NCBI GenBank assembly: GCA_024195585.1
Contig: SWBL01000217.1
Span: forward strand, 1-64,000
Direction: 5' to 3'
Length of the DNA: 64,000 nucleotides
Origin: Aureobasidium sp. EXF-3400
Taxonomy: Eukaryota > Ascomycota > Dothideomycetes > Dothideales > Saccotheciaceae
Shown here: positions 11,501 through 23,391 of the stretch, in pieces
How positions within the stretch are numbered: position 1 is the first letter of the stretch
Layout of the letters: each line of letters starts with the position of its first letter
Position numbers and translations under genes: made by a program
Notes under the pieces: model-generated
What the model saw: only the letters and a program-made list of their open reading frames with translations
Told to the model about the DNA's origin: nothing
The model's database searches: none

Positions 11501-14070
11501 ACTGTGGGTTCGCCACATATGCTGTCGCCCACAGTGTAACACCTTCCGCCATACAAACTCTGCCAGAAGATGCACCAGCAAATGCCACGGTATATGATTT
11601 GCGATACAGTTATGACTTCAGTCTTGCGAAACGTGATTCTGGCGATATCTATGTACGCATCGACTATTCAGACTCGAGAGATTATTGGAACGAGGCCGTC
11701 GCTGCCAAACATGCCAAGCGTGACTTGAGCAAGAGGTGGTGGAGTAAAGACTCGAAAGCCTGGAAAGATCTCATCAATAAGCTACGAGTCCAAGCCGACA
11801 AGGACTTCAACCCGAAACTTTCAAAAGACTCGTTCGATGTGCTCATCTATGGCAATGATGGGTCAGACAAGAACTGTGCTGGTGACGGCTTCTTGAAAGT
11901 CGGCCTGTCTGGTTCTATCTCCAGTTCAATCAAATGGGGTGTCACACTTGTAGGAACGATCTCGCCGAATTTTCAACTGGAAGAAGCCTACAGCTATTTC
12001 GATAGCAACCCTCAGCTCTCGGGCACGCTGTCCTTCAACGGCAAGGGCAAATTAGACATCGAGGGTGGCCTTCCAGACGAACCGCTCTTCTCAAGCCCCA
12101 TCACCAACTACGAGTTCAGCCATCCTGGTATCGTGTCTTTCAAGCCTCAACTCCAAGTCTCAGTCGAGCTCGCTGGGTCTGGTGAGATTGACGGCGACTT
12201 TGAAGTCGACTTTAGACACGGATCTCAAGCGACACTGAGGACCAACGCGCCATTGTCAATCTCTGACTTTGGCGGATCTCCTGCAGGCAAGAATCCCAAC
12301 GAGCCATTCCGGGGAGATGTCACTGGCAATGGGACCTCCGATGGCACGCTATTCGGCATGAAGATGATCATGGAAACCAGTTTAGAGATGAAGCTTTACG
12401 AGTACAACACGCAGATCTTGAACGGTAATGCCACACTCGGAGCGCGGATCACCCACGACCTAGCCGTCGTTGACAAGGGCGGTGCTATCTCAGTCGTTGA
12501 CGGTGATACTGTCGCTCTGGGCGATGCTGTCCAATTGGGTCAAATCTCATCGACATGGACTGACCAAGAGACGCATCAACTAGGCAGCACACTCAAACCC
12601 AAGACAATCAAAACTGGCGGCTCTACGCCATCGGAGAGAGATACCCCTGAAGTCAACGGCTTTGCATTGTTCGGAGGCCGCGACTTTATGGAATGCTCAT
12701 CCGGATCTACCAGTAACCAGCAACTATGTGACCTCACCATCCTCTCGGATATTGACCCTTCGTTGGGAGTTCCCGATGACTCTGTAGGCTCTACTAGTCT
12801 GCAAAAGAGAACCTCGGGTGAGCGCCCGTTCGATTTGACAGTCGCGGGCATAATCATTGCCACTATTTTCAGTCATACTGTAAGTTTCTAACCCATAGAT
12901 GTCCCTTCCAAGAAGTTTAATGGCACAGCATAGATATCTAGATCATTCACGCCTGCTTGAACATCCTACTGATATCTCGACAGTACTATACTGGTGGTCA
13001 AGACCTCCTCAACCACAATCCTGATGCCGGAATGTACACAATTGCAACGAATGCTCAAACAGGAGCCTGTGAATGGCAACCTAACGGGACGTATACCAAT
13101 CCTGCAGCGGAGCACATGTTGGAGCTCAACACGGAGCCAAGATCGCTCGAATTTGCCATGGGAAACACAGTCAGATTGGCGAATGGAAATATGGTCAGAA
13201 CTCAGTACCCCGCTCAAGACACCAGGGTCTTCGGAGCTGGAGGGAGGTAAGTCCTTCTTTCCCGTCAACAAAACAGGAAAAGGGTAGAGAGAGACAATGC
13301 TGAAAATCAATCCAGATATCTTAGCTCTTGGGGCTCATGGGATCCCAACGGGAACCATGCCGACCCCTCCGAAGCTCCGGTCGATGACTCGTTTAGAGCA
13401 TACGGAGACACGACAAATTCGGGAGGCATGGTCAATGTGCAACAGGAGTGGAACCTCATGAAGACGCAGGTCTTCCAAGGCAGAACGCCCATCTCGGACA
13501 GACTCTGGAACGACGAGGATAACAATGGAGCCAACGATCGTGACAGCACAACCAACATAGCGACTGGTCGAGAGGCCGTGGGTGCTTTGCAAGGTGTAAG
13601 TGCAGAAAGAGAAGAACACCTTCCAAATTCGGTCTTTCAAACAAATATGACACAAACTGACTGAAATCTGCAACGTATAGGTCGCAAGCCTATTCACCTA
13701 CATCAACCACGCAGAACTCAACGATCACTTCATCAGAGCCGCCAACGGCGTCCGCGCCAACCGCGAGAACTTCCAGAACCGCTACAACGCCAACCTGGGT
13801 CCTAATGACACGCCTCTCGCCAACTTACCGGAACAGTACGACGAGTACATTCTCACTGTGCTGGTTCCAAATATTGAGACGGGCGTCGAGCAGTGGGTCG
13901 TCCGCCGAGGCGAGATCTTGATCCAGAATTGGACGGCCGAGTTGGGCAGAACGAACAATGCGGCGCGGATAGCGCAGATCAATGGCATCATTGCTCAAGT
14001 GCAAGGTATAATTGCGGATGTGGAAGATACGCTCTTGGATGTGACAGGATACGATGGTATTGATGAATGA
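8502..14070 (+). CDS. Large GH18 chitinase, killer-toxin alpha/beta type, about 1,663 aa
   Basis: Hydrolyses beta-1,4-GlcNAc links in chitin; belongs to the large fungal group-C chitinases related to the alpha/beta precursor of yeast zymocin-type killer toxins. Exons: 8502-8889, 9060-9258, 9314-9656, 9709-11003, 11046-12879 (acceptor could be 11052), 12984-13246, 13316-13595, 13681-14070. Order: N-terminal hydrophobic segment (residues about 17-34, signal or anchor), Lys-Arg site at 80-81, a Cys-rich segment (CKQYACCGAFDDEGNGICG), a CBM18-type chitin-binding module (CPLNTCCSAYGFCG), then GH18 from about residue 185. The active-site motif DGVDLDWE is intact, catalytic Glu316, and is split by an intron after Gly310. 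A second Cys-rich region follows, then a long C-terminal part with further Lys-Arg sites near 841, 937, 966, 971 and 1329, and a short hydrophobic stretch (LTVAGIIIATIF). An earlier in-frame ATG exists at 8448. Secreted action on foreign or own wall chitin is inferred. Confidence 0.9.
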
Positions 14071-14358
14071 TAGATAATCTGAGAGGATTGTGTTGTACAG
14101 TATGTAAGGGATATCTGTGTTCCAAAAGGCAACAATCGATGATCGTTGTTTCTTCTTTTTTACCTGTTAGCTTACTGAATGATGGACATAGACCCCTCTT
14201 GGGGTAGGTGGATGTGCCACAGAACATTCTTACCCCATGGATCCAGGACCGAAGCGACGCGAGACATAACAATCGAATAAAGCAATCTATATACTTTTAG
14301 AAATGCGTTGGGGGTATCAATATATGTACAATAGCGCGAGAGAAGGAATGTCACACAG

Positions 14359-17351
14359 CTAGCTTTCCTCATGGTCCTCGTCTTGCCCCATGTCCTGGTC
14401 ATCGTCATCATTATCATCTTGTTCCTCATCATCCACCTTATCTTCCGCCTCCTCGTCGCTCATCTCACGTTCCGTCTTTGCCTTCTTCAACCAGCCTTTC
14501 CAGTCAGTCTCTGGCACGTCTGAAGTCCCGAGATCCCAGGTGTTCAGATCTGCCAGGTGTCTCATGGTTGGTCTACCGTGAGGACAATTCCAAGGCTTGT
14601 CCATTTCTCCCAAGTTTCTGACAACCTTGAGCATTTGGTTCTCTCTCAGCGATTTACCAACCATTATACTTGACCGACAAGCTCTCATTGCCAGTATCTT
14701 CCTCACTTTCGTTGGACGTGGGACAGTACCGCCAGAATGATCAGAAAGCAAATGCAGGAGCTCTTCCAGATCGCTGAGGTCAAACGTGACATCTTTACTC
14801 ATCGGCAGGGTAAGAAGCTTACAACGTAGACCTACGTCGCTTGTGCCAGAAGTGTCTGTTTCAATGATGAAGCCGTTGGCAGTGAGTGCTTTGGTATGCG
14901 TGAGGACGATCTCCTCTTCTATAGCCGTAAGCTCTAGTTGCTTGGGCTGTGCTAAGCGTTGTGGTTCTAGAGTCAGAGTGTCGGTGAACCGTTCAAAGTT
15001 GTACTTTTCGTCAGCAGCATGCTGATCAATGATGAACAGATCAGCAGATGCGACTGCTTCGCTAGGAGGCCGTACTGCAAGGATAAAACCGAGGTTGAAC
15101 TGTCCAATGATGCCCATCTGAGCAAAGTCAGACTTGGATACAGTGAGCGAGAGACGAGCCTCCGCGTCCACTTGATCCAATCCATCGGCGACCTGGTTTT
15201 CCTGCGAGGCTTCTTGTGATGCCGCTGAAAGTATTGGGAGAAGATTCGCTTGCTCCGCAATGGAGGTTGTCGAGATGCTATATGCTTGGCTCAGATTCAG
15301 CGTCTTGTGTTTCGACGCCCGAAGAGCCTGAGTTGCGCGTTTCGTGTTGTCGTAAGACGGGTGTGCAGCTTTAGCCTCTGCTTCTTGGATCATTTGAGCA
15401 ATTTTTCCATCTTCCCGAATCCGTCTCGCATCCTCATCGAGGTACTCCGAGTCTGACTCAGCTTCAGCCTCACCAGGTTCGTGAGGAGCCTCATCAATAT
15501 CCCCTGTACTGCGAAAGAGTTCGTCGATAGGGCTTGTGTGCAGATCTTCCAGTGTCTGAGATATTGGTTGTGGCGTCGCTTCTTCTGCACGACCAGTTTG
15601 CCGGTTGTCTGTTTCGGTTACAAACAGTGTGTCTTCGTCGCTTTCTTCAGAAGCTGATTCGGCTCTCTTCTCACCAGACTCGCTCTCCTCTTCAGAGCCT
15701 TCATCGTCACTCTCCATCTGAGTACCGGGCATAGCGAACTGACTTAGTTTCTTTGCTACGGAATTCTTCGGAATGTGAATCTTGTGCCTCTTTGGAGTAT
15801 AAGGATTGTTGCCGATCACAGCTCGGGTAGTCTTGTCCCCGATCGTAATCTCGGCTACTTGTTGAGGAGTCCGATGCGGGCGCATGCGGTCGAAGGCATT
15901 CTGGACTGGTGGTTTCTCTTGCACCTTGGGTACATCGTCCCGGTCTTGAGCACCTCGCCCTACCCAGTTGTGGATTAAGAGCTCAGGAGGACCCCTTTGT
16001 GTGACAGGTTCTTGTTGTATCTCCTCTGAGTCATCTGCATCTTCCTGGATTAACGGAACCTCTGCAGTGATTTGGACAGTGGTCTCTGATCCGGGATCTC
16101 GTACAATAGTGAGTGGCTTGTGCACAGGGAGTTTTGGCTGAGTCAGAGCGGACTTTGTTTGTGGTACACTTTGTTCCTGAGACTCGAACAGCACTACGAG
16201 AGCTTCTTTGAGAGACTCGAGCAACACTCCTTGATCATGCAGAAGAATAGTCCGCTTGTCCGGGGAGACATTGACATCGTAAGAATTTGTGTCCATGATC
16301 ATATTTGCGAAGACGAAAGGAGACTGAGAAATGTTGAATGTCTTGTACACCTCGTTGAAAGCCTTGGAGACTTGAGGAAGGCCACAAGGCCGTGAGTTGA
16401 CGTAAAACATTTGACGATCTGGCGCCGAGCGGCCTTCTCCCAACACAGGTCTGGATATGTGGCCTTCGACTTTGACACCGCGAGAGACACCTTCGTCGTT
16501 CGTTGCAAGCGTGGATGAGGTAGGCTGCATATCGAATTTTAGATCGAGTGCTACCAGGTCTCGAAGACTTTTTGGCCCAAACACTTTGATGATATTGTCC
16601 TTGGTAGCTGCGCTACCATTAGTCGAGAACGATGTTGTCTTGGTCCTAGAAGTACGATCAGCCATCCTGGTAATACTTGTACAATGGGCGGAGACGTACC
16701 CTTTTGGCATCTGGTTGCTGACAGTGAACCTGACGCCAGTGCTGATGCAGGCATAGGCTTGTAGAAGCGTCATAACCTTACCGTATTCGCGCTTTATGTT
16801 CTTCTCCAGCTCCTTTTTTCGTACGGGGAGATTGTGGAAGATCTTCTCGACAACGACCTTGGTACCTCGTTGTGCAGCAACAGTACTTGTAGTCTTGAGT
16901 TTGCCAGATACTTCAAACTCCAGACGTGTACCTCTAGGTCGATCCATCTCACGAGCTGTGATAACATAGAGCTGGGACAGCGCACACAGAGAAGATAGTG
17001 CTTCACCTCGGAAGCCGAATGTGTCCAGGTTTTCAAGATCATCGTAACTACGTAGTTTTGATGTGTGATGCTTCAGTGCTAAGCAGGTCTTGTCAGGTGT
17101 TGACAGGCACAGGATTCTGAGTGGTGGAACATACCAACTGATTCGAAATCTTCTGGCGCGATACCAGTGCCGTTATCTATCACTTCGATAGCGTCGAGAC
17201 CATGATTGCGGAAACGCACCTCAATCGACGTGGAACCGGCATCCAGACTGTTTTCGACGAGTTCCTTGACGACAGAGTTGAGATCTACAATGACTTGACC
17301 CGACTGAATTTGATGCACCGACGTCTGCTCGATAGCCTGAATTGAAGCCAT
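14359..17351 (-). CDS. PMS1: DNA mismatch repair protein PMS1 (MutL alpha subunit), 978 aa
   Basis: Nuclear partner of MLH1; nicks the new strand during mismatch repair. Exons 17135-17351 and 14359-17078 joined by a 56-base intron, restoring the run ESVALKHHTSKL. The N-terminal GHKL ATPase shows KELVENSLDAG (Glu30, Asn34), DNGTGI (59-64) and GFRGEAL (94-100). A long acidic, low-complexity linker follows. The C-terminal endonuclease domain has DQHAADEKYNFE from Asp757, ACRSSIMVG and CPHGRPTMRHL, so the metal site looks complete. The tail is a run of Asp/Glu. The start is the ATG giving MASIQAIEQTSVHQIQ, as in the family; upstream in-frame codons are not conserved. It is convergent with the chitinase gene, 288 bases apart. 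Confidence 0.97.
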
Positions 17352-17545
17352 TATGCTGACATATCTTGACAAGATGGAGGCGAGTTTGGAAAGACGCGCC
17401 ATGGCGTTAAGTGCTTCACGCGTCCCCGTGATCGACCGGCCTTGGCATTTACTCTCAGAGGGTCGCCATGAACTCAGACAAATACACTTTTTGTTTTGAA
17501 TATTCAAACTCGCATGAATAATCTGACAATCATATTCTGCTACTA

Positions 17546-19161
17546 CTATGGGACTGGAACGTCGTCATCCCTTACAAGATTACTCAAGCGAAGATCATTC
17601 ACAGCCCTTGGACCTCTCTTGATGAACATCTCATCCAGTTCCGCGAATGAACGCCCAGAAGTCTCAGGCTGGCACAACCATAGATAGACTGTCGAAAGGA
17701 CCGCGAAGGCACCGAATATGAACGCTACCCGAGCTCCGAGGTTTGCTTGATCCGGGTTGAAGAGATAGGGTATGACAAAAGCCCACATGGCCTGCACAGC
17801 GATTAGATGAGTGTTTGATGAGAATGTGATGAACTTACGAAGAGACCGCTTTGCAGTGTCAGTCCGATGGCTGCAGTCTTGGTCCGCAAACGACTCGTCG
17901 GTGTTTCAATCAGAATTGGATATGCTGTAGCCCCAATCGTAATCGAGTACAGAAAATTGTAGAGTAGCAACAAACCAACTGTTCCCTTCGTGGCTGATTT
18001 GGAGCCGACACAAGCAAGCCCTCCCGTGAGCAAAAGCAAGATAGTCAGAAGCATCATGCCATAGCACGACAGAGGTCTTCGGCCAACCCGGTCTATCAAG
18101 AACCAAGAACAGGCATTGCCTGCCATAGCCAGTATGTTCTGCACGATACCAAGGCTAAAGGTTGTGGGAGTGTCATAGCCGGCCAGTTGTTGGTAGTATG
18201 TTGAGTATGATGATACGAAGAAGAGGCCGCTCAGGGCTTGGATGGCCAAGGGTGCTGCTGCAATGATTGTTCGTCGTAAATTACTTTTCTGGAAGCACTC
18301 AAGGTAGGTCGCGCCTTCCGTCTCGCTTCTGGCCTGCTCAAGTACCGTGATGGCAGAAGTCACATAGATTCGTGCATCGTCACCAGTGTAACCGAATCGG
18401 GACAGTGCAATCGTCGCCTCGGATTGTCGATTTTTGCTAAGCAGCCACCATGGTGATTCAGGCATGAAAGGCAGTAGGATTGCACCCACTACACTAAACC
18501 CATACTGGGCCAAGAAAACCGACCGATAAGCCCAGCGATTCGCTTGGTAACCTGTAATTCTGACGACGATAGACACGATGAAGGGGCCAATTGTCAATGC
18601 CATACCAGCGGCTGCAGTAAGTATTCCTCTGGCTGGGCGAGGAGCAATCTCTCCCAAATACGCGAGCGCAGTAGTTGTGAATGCGCCTATAGCAAAACCC
18701 GAAAGAGATTTGCCGATGAAGAAGACTAGGTTCGATGCTGATAGAGTCTCGATCGTGATTGATACGAAGATGATGAGATAGCCGACGGCGAGTGTCCGCT
18801 TTCTGCCGAACGTATCTGCGAACCAACCAGACAGCAGCAGTCCAATGATGGAAGTCAGAACTGGCGCACCGCTGTAGGCAGACTGCCATTTTGCAGACAG
18901 CACATAGTCGCCATCATACAGCGATCCAAAATCTTTCCGGAATTGAGGTATCGAGAGTACAACGCCACCAGCTTGATTGTCGAAACTGCTGATAACCAGT
19001 ACAAATATGGCGTAAAGACACCACAACAGCTCGCGTGGATGCTGTCTGATTGCCTGAAAGGGGGTTTGAACACTCGGGCTATCCAGCGCGATGTCTCCGC
19101 TGCTCGCAGTGTCGTCCACTTCGTTGTTGGTCGAGATGCTGCACTTGGCAAAATCAGCCAT
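17546..19161 (-). CDS. MFS sugar transporter (SP family), 522 aa
   Basis: Plasma-membrane sugar porter; the alpha-glucoside/hexose type is likely but the substrate cannot be read from sequence. Exons 17839-19161 and 17546-17791 (phase 0, F|AMWAF). Family signatures present: FDNQAGGVVLSIPQF at the first helix, WFADTFGRKRTL between helices 2 and 3, PESPWWLLSKNR after helix 6, DRVGRRPLS between helices 8 and 9, and PETSGRSFAELDEMF after helix 12. The start is ATG at 19161 (MADFAKCS); the longer frame begins with TTG and is not used. The central cytosolic loop is of ordinary length. It lies 194 bases downstream of the PMS1 start and next to the FAD oxidase gene, in the same direction. Confidence 0.93.
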
Positions 19162-19617
19162 AGAATGGTGTCGTAGCAGACGCGTCGCGATCAATAAGCG
19201 GACAAGCTGGACGACTCATGGTCTTCAGTCGCCTGGTAATGGAGAACGCACAGAGACGTTCAGGACTGCGCGTGCAGATGATCTCTTCGGCGTCGGGCGA
19301 AAGAAGGTTGCAGATCCACCGAAGGACGAGCCGTTGAAGTCTACTGTCATTGGCTCGGGAGGCGGATCATTCTTGATCCGAGCAGCTCCCAGCATGTTCT
19401 CTATCAAATAACTCAACCTACTCTATGTTCGTAAGTAGTTTTCAAAATCACTTGCTACGCTTCAATCTTTTCTGACTGCACGTCGTGATCTGAAGGTCCA
19501 GAAATCCAGCCTTCTGACAATCAATGGCACTGTATCACAAAAATACACACACTTCAGTGGAAAACTTGAGTCGCTAGATATCTTTAACAATATATGGAGA
19601 GCCGATGACTCGACATA
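19162..19617. other. Intergenic upstream of transporter gene
   Basis: Holds the transporter promoter and the 3' end of the oxidase gene. A short minus frame (19225-19416) has no recognisable content. Nothing else is seen. Confidence 0.5.
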
Positions 19618-21273
19618 CTAGCTCTTCGGCGGGTAAATATTTGCCCAGCCTTTTGCAATACAGGCTTCAGAGGCAAAGACCCTTCCTTGATGAATGCGAC
19701 ATTTTGGGTCGTACTTGGCCTTGATTCTGATCAGTCTCTCAACATTGTCTCCCCACACCCTATAGCCATCTGCCTTTGGTGATATGTAGTTAGGATAGTC
19801 TGCGATAAAGGGCCCAACCGATGCTTGATGGTCGTACGTGATCTTGTTCAGGGCATTGTTGTGCTGCGTGACAAAGCCATCATCTGCAGCAGATCTCCAC
19901 GCAGGTGAGAATAGCGTCTGGTGTGCGGTTTGTGCATGTGGCCATGCGGTATCGGTATCAGATGCTGGTCCGTGGCCGTTCTGGTTAGGATACATGTATT
20001 GCAAGACCCACACCGCGCTCTCAGGGATCTCACCTCGAGCGAGTGACTGGTTGATGTAGGCTTCCATGCTGTTTGATGTAGCAGCGAGGTATGATGCCGT
20101 AACCTTGGAAGTTTGAGGGCCCCAGAACCCTCTTCGAAAACCGTAAGGGAAGAAAGGCGTACTGAGTTCGGTAGCTTCTCCGTAAGGCACATTGTAGATC
20201 GAGGCCTGCTTTATATTGAGGTCGTGAAGCAGCCCGGAGAAGGTTGCGTTGAAGTCCATTTGCCCTGTAGGCTGTCCAGATGTTCTGGTGCTGTTGGATC
20301 TGTCACCGTCTGTATCGGGTATACTGGATGACTGGCTACGCGGATCTGCAAATCGTATACCCACTATCACCATAGTAGTGGTTAAATTCCCAGTCATGAG
20401 ATGCTCTGGGTAATAACCCAGTGAGTAGTACATCAGAGAGAAAGGGTCGTTGTTCGAATTGAAGAACTCCACGGTGTTATGTCGAGCCCGTTCCCACGAG
20501 TCTCTAGCAACAATCCAGATACCGAACTTTGATGAGGCTGGCTCCGGTACTGCTTCTTGGTAGAAAGTGGTAACGATTCCGAATTGTCCGCCTCCGCCTT
20601 GTAAAGCCCAGAACAAATCCGAATATCTGTTGGATTTTGTGGCCAGTACAATCTTCCCAGACATCAGGACAACTTCAAGCGCTCGAATGCGGTCGATTGC
20701 GTATCCGTAAGCACCAGCTAGAAATCCGATACCACCTCCAGTCGAAAAGCCACCGACACCAACATCACCAACTCGAGCACCAGCAGCCGCGAAGCCTGTA
20801 TTACTCGTAATGTCAGTGACTTGCTTCCAGGTAGCGCCTCCTTGGTATGCTATGGCAGTGGAAACTTTGACATCTCCCAGTTTGACATTGTGTAAGATCT
20901 TGGTCGAGTTCATCCAGGAGAGATCAATGAGAAAACCAGATGTGCTTGACGCATTGGTTTGACCATGACCGCCACCAACGAAGGCGAGGTCTCGACCAAG
21001 TCTCGAGGACGAAGCAGCCTGAACAGCATGGCTGACATCATCTCTGGTGAGCGGATAGACTACGACCGTTGCATTTTTGCTGTACTGTTCACCCCAATAC
21101 CGATTGGCGTTGTGTTCTTGTAGTGGAGAATGTCGGCATGATATTGCTGCGCCAGGTGAAAGCTGCGAAGCCAGTCGGGTCAAGGCCAAATCATGTTTGA
21201 TACACTCACCCTGTGTGAAGGCACAGGCAGTCGATGTCATAAGAAGAAAGATGAAACTAGATAGTGAATACAT
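19618..21273 (-). CDS. Secreted FAD-linked oxidase (PCMH/BBE family), 551 aa
   Basis: Berberine-bridge-like flavoprotein, usually oxidising sugars, alcohols or secondary metabolites with oxygen. Single exon. The signal peptide MYSLSSFIFLLMTSTACAF fixes the start at 21273; an ATG 42 bases further upstream is in frame but hides the signal. The PCMH FAD-binding domain contains GGGHGQT, whose His (about residue 104) is the usual site of covalent FAD. The second motif reads VGVGGFSTGGGIGF without the Cys that makes bicovalent members, so only a single His link is expected. The C-terminal BBE module includes YRVWGDNVERL and YDPKCRIHQGRVF. Several N-glycosylation sequons are present. A role beside the sugar transporter is only suggested by position. 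Confidence 0.92.
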   Translation of the reverse strand: MYSLSSFIFLLMTSTACAFTQGECIKHDLALTRLASQLSPGAAISCRHSPLQEHNANRYWGEQYSKNATVVVYPLTRDDVSHAVQAASSSRLGRDLAFVGGGHGQTNASSTSGFLIDLSWMNSTKILHNVKLGDVKVSTAIAYQGGATWKQVTDITSNTGFAAAGARVGDVGVGGFSTGGGIGFLAGAYGYAIDRIRALEVVLMSGKIVLATKSNRYSDLFWALQGGGGQFGIVTTFYQEAVPEPASSKFGIWIVARDSWERARHNTVEFFNSNNDPFSLMYYSLGYYPEHLMTGNLTTTMVIVGIRFADPRSQSSSIPDTDGDRSNSTRTSGQPTGQMDFNATFSGLLHDLNIKQASIYNVPYGEATELSTPFFPYGFRRGFWGPQTSKVTASYLAATSNSMEAYINQSLARGEIPESAVWVLQYMYPNQNGHGPASDTDTAWPHAQTAHQTLFSPAWRSAADDGFVTQHNNALNKITYDHQASVGPFIADYPNYISPKADGYRVWGDNVERLIRIKAKYDPKCRIHQGRVFASEACIAKGWANIYPPKS

Positions 21274-21981
21274 GTTGATAACTGCTGGAGTAACGTGTAA
21301 CTGGGAAAAGAGCATTTATAGCAGACCTGGTCACTCATCATCTGCGCGAGGCATAGATCTCAATCCCGCTGGAGCAAGCTATGCATGGGTGATCGTTACT
21401 GGCATGAACATGTACGATCGCATGGGGTGAAACCAGGTTGTCGGAACCAGACAGCGTCGGTGATATAGAAGGCTGCGATACAATTTGATAGCCCGCACAG
21501 TGATTTGCTTACACAGCACAAACTCGCTTTGGACTCGTGGCCAAAGTAGAAGAGGCTGCAGAATGTGGAGGCCGCTAAGGCCAATTGGCAGCCATGCAAT
21601 CTTGCGTTTGCTGTATTTGTCCCTTCCACATTGGAAAGCCTCCAGCAGCAGCTGAATTTGTAGGCATATGGCGGCATCGTGCGTGGCCTGAGCACTTACC
21701 TATCAGATGATTGGATCCGATACTATTGATCAAACCTGTGTGATTGAGAATTTGATGTCGAGCGCTGAAAGCTGGAGGTGGCTTGGTGGAGCAAGTCGTG
21801 ATGTTTCTGTTTGCTAAGACTTGACTGTTCCTTAGGGGTCGCACCTCGGGTCGAACACAAACGTGGTTCGCTGGCACGTTTTCCCGTCACTTGACAGCTG
21901 CTGTCACACAACAAACGGAGCGATATCCAGGCGGCCATCATCTCATCGCCGAATGCCTTGCCATCGTGAGTGTTGGAAAGT
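21274..21981. other. Intergenic between PDK-family kinase and FAD oxidase
   Basis: Promoter side of the oxidase gene. Open frames on the minus strand near 21396-21992 overlap one another in different phases and show no domain, splice continuity or signal peptide. No gene is supported. Confidence 0.5.
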
Positions 21982-23391
21982 CTAGTCGTCAATATTTCCT
22001 ACACCGCGCAAGCTGAGGTAAACATCTGTACCCCAGCCGAGCAAGCTCTGTACTCTAATGCCGCCACCAAAGTACTCGGCATATGCTCTACCCAGCTTCA
22101 AGCCATAGCCTAGGCCCGCCAGGCTATTCTCGTTACCGCCGGCATTTGAGAGGGCGTTCAAGCCATCGCCATCGTTGGTGCCTCCGCTGGTGATGTCGAC
22201 AATTTCTTGTTCATTGAAAGTGGTGAAACCAAACTCCCACAGCTTCGCATACGCAGCAGGAGGTATGCCGCCTCCTCGGTCTCGAATGCGGATTGTGACG
22301 CCAGGTGTGGACTTATCCAATGGGCGGATGTTTGCTGATGAGGCATTGGCAGGTCGCTGTGCGCCTGATGCGGCATCCACAGAACCTTGGTCGTGGTTGG
22401 TAATGCCGCTATATTTTCCTTTGATCTCTTCTGGCGCGGGTGCGATTGTGACTTCGATCGGGTGTCGCTCGTTTTCCTTTTCGATGGTTGCTCGGAAAGC
22501 GTTTTTCAACAGCTCGGTGATTATGTACTCTAGATGCATGGGAATGTGTGCCAGGGTGGTTTCTGGCTCGCCCCGGATGACAACACTAGGGCGGACGCCA
22601 TACTTGTATTCGCAAATGTCACCGACGAGGCCCTCACAGTGTCTGATGATATCGACAGGCCTCAGCTTTGTGTCAATGACACCAATGTAAGACGCATCCA
22701 CGTGGGCCTTTTGTTCGGAGAGTTCGAGATGAGGCTGAGATGAGAAGTGTAGAGCGATATGTTGCTCAGCGATCAGTCGGGTCCCTATTCTGGCGCGGAG
22801 ATGTTCGTCAAGGAATTTGGTGACCTCGTTTGGACTGATGTATTTCCTCGCTTCAAGGAAGCCTCGGGCAAGGATGGATATAGTATTGGAGTGGGTCTGG
22901 ACCAGGTCGGCCATGACGCTTGTGAATTGTAACTCATCTTCCAACGTCTTGATCTCTCTTGAGGCATAGGGTAAGAGGGTTGACAAGGAGTGGACATAGT
23001 TGTTGTGGATCTTGGAGACGTTGGGATTGGAGACGACGATAAAAGGCAAGTTGCGAAGAGATTGGATGCGGTGAGCGAGGCGTGAGGGTAGAATGGAGAG
23101 AGTGAAATTGGCCGAGTCGAGTAGTTGGTTCGTTGTGAGAGGTGGTCGCCCGAACCTACAGCTGGTTAGTCATGGTCCAGTCTTCGACCAAGATGCAGCT
23201 TACTTGGCTAGGTCTGATAGAGTCAGCGGATGCAAGGGTCTGCCTGCCAGTCTAGCGACTTCGCCGTCTGTGACCTTTTGCTTCTTGATGCCGTTATCAG
23301 GAGCTTGTCGTCGCGGTGTCGTAGAGAGTCGTCTTGTCACCCTTTGACTTGAGCAGGGCAACCTCGATAACCGGCTGCCTACGCGATTCAT
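21982..23391 (-). CDS. Mitochondrial PDK/BCKDK-family protein kinase, 453 aa (copy 1)
   Basis: Mitochondrial matrix kinase that would phosphorylate and inactivate a 2-oxo acid dehydrogenase E1 (pyruvate or branched-chain type). Exons 23204-23391 and 21982-23155. The N terminus MNRVGSRLSRLPCSSQRV is basic and Ser-rich, a mitochondrial presequence; an in-frame ATG at 23445 is an alternative. The four-helix domain carries RIGTRLIAEQHIAL. The GHKL nucleotide site shows LEYIITELLKNAFRA (N box), RDRGGGIPP (G1) and GYGLKLGRAYAEYFGG (G2). An insertion of about 45 polar residues sits between the N box and G1. A paralogue lies at 31176-32621. Which E1 each one acts on cannot be told by eye. Confidence 0.93.

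Noticed and set aside
18494..18889. 131-codon frame antiparallel in phase to the MFS transporter
   Set aside because: It is the same strand in another phase of a certain transporter exon and has no independent features.
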